Shown here: piece by piece, positions 33,201 through 36,149 of the stretch
Position numbering within the stretch: the first letter of the stretch is position 1
Layout: every line of letters begins with the position of its first letter
Origin: a virus
IMG/VR virus record: IMGVR_UViG_3300013285_000036
Span: 1-36,149 of that record
Reading direction: 5' to 3' (one strand)
Length of the DNA: 36,149 bases
The notes under the pieces: model-generated
The model's database searches: none
What the model was told of the DNA's origin: nothing
The model's input: the letters and a program-made list of their open reading frames with translations, nothing else
Made by a program: the position numbers and the translations under genes

Positions 33201-36149
33201 CAAGTATTTGAATTCCCTTATACCGCTGCAAACCCAACCTCAACTTTCATATGTGATGTTGCAATGACTAGCACTAGTGTTTGGGCTCCTATTCAGTTGT
33301 TGGTTAATAATCAGCTACAAGATATTGCTTCATACACCACTGTTGTTACTGCTGATAGCACAACGGTTACGTTCATCTTACCGGTCACTAGTGTTGATAC
33401 GGTCGTGCAAATTTTATTACTTAGTGATCAGGCTAGTAAGGTTGCGTATTATAGCATCCCTGCTAACTTGAATAATAACCCACTGAACGCAGACGTGACC
33501 ACAGTTAACGTCGGTGATATTCGCGGTCAATATCGTAGTATGTTTACTAACTGCCCCACAACAACTGGTCCTGTATTCGGTGCCAATAACTACAGAGACT
33601 TGGGTAACTTAGTACCTTACGGTAACAAGATCATTCAAAATAGTGCATCACTTGTGCTACCGGGTGTATTTTTACGCAAGCAAAATCACAACTTATTTGA
33701 TGCATTATTGTTCAATGGTAGAGAATATGTCACCTTTAAGACATTATTAGTTGACACCGTTAATAATACTGAATTCTCAGTGTATCAAACTCCTGCAAGC
33801 ATGTTAGATACTGCATTGGATCAGATCACGGCGGCAAAGACAGATAGCAATTCATTCTTCTGGAGTGATATGTTACCTACTAAGGCGGCATACATTACCA
33901 ACACATATACTTTCGCTAACTCATTGGCAGTAAGTATATACCCGCTAAGTAGAATATATGATTTCACTGCCGCAAACTACTACGGTTTACTAGTTTACTT
34001 GACACGTACTACGAGCGGCTTAACTCAGGTCACACAGCTAACTCGCACCAATGATTATGTGGTTAGTGTTGATAGTCCTGCATTAACAATTACTATGGCC
34101 TTGTTACCGGGCGATCAGATTACTATCGGTGAATATAATCAGACATACGGTAGCTATGTGCCAAACACTCCTACTAAGCTAGGTTTGTATTCTGCTACTA
34201 CGCCTACTGTCATGCTAGATAGCAACTATACACAGCCAACATACTTTATTCTTGGACATGATGGATCATTTAATAAATTATACGGTGCATATAACCCTAC
34301 TACAAATCAACTAGTTGATTTTAGAGACCAAGTGTTGTTGGAATTCGAAAAGCGTATCTATAACAATTTAAAAATCAGCGCAACCATTCCTATTAAGGAA
34401 TATGAAGTGATGCCCGGTTTCTTTAGAGATACAGATTACTCATATGATGAGATTTTAAATATATACTCAACTAGTTTCTTGAACTGGGTGGGTCAAAATA
34501 GAATTGATTATAAAAAGCAATTCTATAGTGCGGCTGATGAGTACACATTTAATTATGCGAATAGCGGCAACAAGATTGACAAGGCTCCTATTCAACCGGG
34601 GTACTGGAGAGGTGCATATGAGTATTTCTATGACACAAGTACCCCTGAAACCACGCCGTGGGAAATGTTGGGCTTTAGTGAACAACCATCATGGTGGCCA
34701 GCACGTTACGGCGTAGCACCATATACTAGTGATAACTTAGTATTGTGGGATGATTTAGCACAGGGTATTAATTGGAACAACGGTAATCCGATTGTTATTA
34801 CTCAGGCAATCAGACCCCAATTGTTAGCAGTATTACCGGTTGATAGTCAAGGTAATCTAGTATCACCGTTCATATCATTAGTCGGTAATTATAACAATCA
34901 AACGTTTAATCACGACTGGAAAGTCGGTGATGTAGGCCCGGCAGAGTTTAGTTATAGACGCAGTAGCACATGGCCATTCGACTTGATGAGAATATTGGCG
35001 TTGACTAAGCCGGCTGAATTCTTTAACTTGGCAGTAGACCTAGACAATTACAAATATAATACAGAATTTAATCAATATCTAGTTAATGATAGAAGCCATC
35101 TTGTAATCAATAACATTGACATATACGGATCAGGTACACCAAAGACCAGTTATTTAAACTGGATAGTTGACTATGAAAAACAAGTTGGTATCGATGCCAC
35201 ACAAAGTCTGACTGACGTTTTAGACAATCTTGATGTTAGATTAGTGTACCGAGTCGCCGGCTTCAGTGACAAGAATCTATTGAAATTCTACGTTGAAAAG
35301 GGTACACCTAACAGCAAGAGTAGTTCATTGCTAATCCCGGATGAGAGCTATTCTGTATTATTGTATGAAAATCAACCGTTTAGCCGAATTATATATAGCG
35401 GTGTTGTCGTGCAAATCAGTGCAAATGGGTACACAGTATACGGTAACTCACAGACTAATGCGTATTTCAGAACTCTTCGCCCGAAGATTAACGGAAACTC
35501 TTCTACTATAACTGTTGAAAAGTTAAGTGTACAAGTAGCCAACTCATATTATGATGAAGAAGTATTAATACCATACGGTACTGAATTTTATTCAGCACAG
35601 GAACTAAGTCAGTTCTTAGAAAGCTACGGCAAATTCTTAGAGAGTCAGGGTGCAGTATTTGATCAACTTGAATCTGAGTTAACAATCAACTGGCGCCAAA
35701 TGGTTGCTGAATTTTTATATTGGGCTCAAACAGGCTGGGATATCGGTAGCATTACTACGATTAACCCAGCTGCTACTTTACTAACTATCAATAAAGATAG
35801 TAATATTGTTCAACCTCTGACATTGCAAAGACAGAACTTTATTCTAAATCAAAACTTGTATCCAATCCAAGCAAGTGATTTAGCCATTGTCCGCGACGGT
35901 ACATTATTCTCTGCTCAACCATTGGCATCTGGTGATACCATCGGATACGGTACATTCAACATCAGTAATATTGAACACGGTATTGTATTTGATAACGTGA
36001 CATTATTCAATGACATTATTTACAACTTAGTGACAGGTTTACGTCAAAATAGAATCACTGTTCGGGGTACAAAAACTGCCGAATGGAATGGTACAGTTGA
36101 CGCACAGGGCTTTATCTTGAATCAAGATAATATCGCTGAATGGACTAAA
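30219..36149 (+). CDS. gp7: Baseplate wedge protein, T4 gp7 family, cut by the window end
   Basis: The frame is open from the ATG at 30219 to the last base, at least 1977 codons with no stop seen at the points I read, so the gene continues beyond the window. It starts MATRIRTLNFLPEIFKTTTN and soon reads FDxTQLDKIINFNQYYWIPE-like text (actual: SFTQLDKIINFNQYYW), typical of gp7-like proteins of T4-like phages. Near 34600-34700 it encodes GYWRGAYEYFYDT then PWEMLGFSEQPSWWPARYG, another strong family segment. T4 gp7 has 1032 residues, so this version is at least twice that. A stretch near 32100-32800 is Thr/Ser/Val-rich and looks like inserted beta-sandwich modules. A weak AGAGAG site precedes the ATG. 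Confidence 0.9.
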   Translation, partial: MATRIRTLNFLPEIFKTTTNTQFLKATLDQVVAQPNLEKIEGYIGSTLGYGINATNNYVVEPTKVRTDYQLDPGVVFLNKDSPVAQDFISYPGIIDALKLEGGITDNNNRLFNSQFYSWDSFTQLDKIINFNQYYWIPEGPDQVQVTSNVVFNALDYIVTDETNGYNISAINQASSSTNPTITLLRGGTYTFAVNQATQFWIQGMPGVTGYSPTQPNLQTRDVLGVVNNGATTGIVTFTVPSKNAQSEFNFPGNNLVDVVSTLPYDQVNGMLLSDLVSIDGITALNGLTLMFYDTGVDSEQGFISSFYDTTTYDQVDPALVDGFGNYEGGYYTDVSATFYQITYVGEASSQSIKLVEYAPIPTNQKITAMFGTEWISRNFYRNIAGTISLIPYLSSLLDTLYYQDGTSGNKVGVLKLIDSNATYTIDVITDILGKKQYTATNGVVFTNGLKIILSGDIYPASYQNIPYYVEGVGTAIELIPVSDLVAPELFTAGTYIPYDTTAYDIGNFDSSLYIPVTPDYITVARNAINKNAWSRSNRWFHIDVINATATYNNNPALATIYTNAAYKAKRPIIEFYPNLRMFDSGVVGKQPVDFIDFRTVDAFSHVAGQQNYYPDVQVYTGYTASIVGISGPITVLASATATVDNEITVSSTVGFHINDRVTFTGTVFGGVTASTIIPPATTIYYISKILSLTTFTISTALDGAEFQLTPATGSMTVIVVPFSTTVTIPSTDITGSFQVGQYIADTTNVLPRNSYISAITGTVTTVLTVTWNNEKTFTSATSASLIATDTTNDNYALFDGARVVFAADFNSAVKNKIYVSRFSTVSNSATPVLTLTEASDGIVLADEQTVAYRGYNYKGKDFYYTGSNWVEAQQKSTVNQTPLFDIFDHNGISFGDASVYTGTSFTGTALFKYGAGTGLSDTVLGFPIRYSSVNNVGDISFDVSLNNDTFDYVSGLAPITQKVNTGYVYNYTSTATYVRELGWQTAIAPSIQYQVFEFPYTAANPTSTFICDVAMTSTSVWAPIQLLVNNQLQDIASYTTVVTADSTTVTFILPVTSVDTVVQILLLSDQASKVAYYSIPANLNNNPLNADVTTVNVGDIRGQYRSMFTNCPTTTGPVFGANNYRDLGNLVPYGNKIIQNSASLVLPGVFLRKQNHNLFDALLFNGREYVTFKTLLVDTVNNTEFSVYQTPASMLDTALDQITAAKTDSNSFFWSDMLPTKAAYITNTYTFANSLAVSIYPLSRIYDFTAANYYGLLVYLTRTTSGLTQVTQLTRTNDYVVSVDSPALTITMALLPGDQITIGEYNQTYGSYVPNTPTKLGLYSATTPTVMLDSNYTQPTYFILGHDGSFNKLYGAYNPTTNQLVDFRDQVLLEFEKRIYNNLKISATIPIKEYEVMPGFFRDTDYSYDEILNIYSTSFLNWVGQNRIDYKKQFYSAADEYTFNYANSGNKIDKAPIQPGYWRGAYEYFYDTSTPETTPWEMLGFSEQPSWWPARYGVAPYTSDNLVLWDDLAQGINWNNGNPIVITQAIRPQLLAVLPVDSQGNLVSPFISLVGNYNNQTFNHDWKVGDVGPAEFSYRRSSTWPFDLMRILALTKPAEFFNLAVDLDNYKYNTEFNQYLVNDRSHLVINNIDIYGSGTPKTSYLNWIVDYEKQVGIDATQSLTDVLDNLDVRLVYRVAGFSDKNLLKFYVEKGTPNSKSSSLLIPDESYSVLLYENQPFSRIIYSGVVVQISANGYTVYGNSQTNAYFRTLRPKINGNSSTITVEKLSVQVANSYYDEEVLIPYGTEFYSAQELSQFLESYGKFLESQGAVFDQLESELTINWRQMVAEFLYWAQTGWDIGSITTINPAATLLTINKDSNIVQPLTLQRQNFILNQNLYPIQASDLAIVRDGTLFSAQPLASGDTIGYGTFNISNIEHGIVFDNVTLFNDIIYNLVTGLRQNRITVRGTKTAEWNGTVDAQGFILNQDNIAEWTK

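Overview
The window is part of the genome of a T4-like contractile-tailed phage (class Caudoviricetes), probably a large uncultivated aquatic relative of T4 and the T4-like cyanophages. The evidence is a near-complete set of T4 core families: major capsid protein gp23, scaffold gp22, prohead protease gp21, acidic core protein gp67, portal gp20, baseplate gp26/gp51, recombination nuclease gp46/gp47, late sigma factor gp55, and baseplate gp53, gp25, gp6 and gp7. I see no tRNA, insertion sequence, CRISPR array or host gene. The host cannot be named from the sequence; two consensus-like sigma-70 promoters point to a bacterium with an ordinary housekeeping sigma factor.

Layout. (1) About 1-10468, minus strand: the head and tail-core operon, read right to left: tape measure with a wall-hydrolase domain, portal, a 76-aa protein, gp67-like, gp21, gp22, gp23, a terminator, then two small genes. 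(2) 10552-11603, plus strand: gp26, which appears to be extended by a -1 ribosomal frameshift into a gp51-like frame. (3) 11604-12226: a 623-base stretch without a convincing gene but dense in hairpins, including a likely pseudoknot, lying between two convergent operons. (4) 12227-17945, minus strand: the early/middle operon gp55, gp47, gp46, radical SAM protein, Holliday-junction-resolvase-like nuclease. (5) 18072-36149, plus strand: the baseplate operon: gp48/54-like, gp53, hub (gp27-like), spike (gp5-like without lysozyme), an Ala/Gly-rich protein, gp25, gp6, gp7 (runs off the end).

How it works together. gp55 and gp47 have sigma-70-like promoters (TTGCAT, 17-base spacer, TATACT/TATAAT), so they are probably made before late expression. 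gp55 would then direct host RNA polymerase to the late promoters. Many gaps in front of structural genes hold a [A/C]TAAATA element, close to the T4 late promoter TATAAATA, and two of them share an extra upstream element AAAATAGCAC at fixed distance. gp46/47 and the resolvase would handle recombination-dependent replication and branch removal before packaging.

Most notable points: the gp26/gp51 frameshift signal; the structured non-coding region; a YPPNP repeat family shared by three adjacent baseplate genes, with an exact 60-bp tandem copy in one; a gp55 carrying a roughly 165-residue insertion; a bipartite late promoter; and a radical SAM/SPASM-like enzyme inside the recombination operon.
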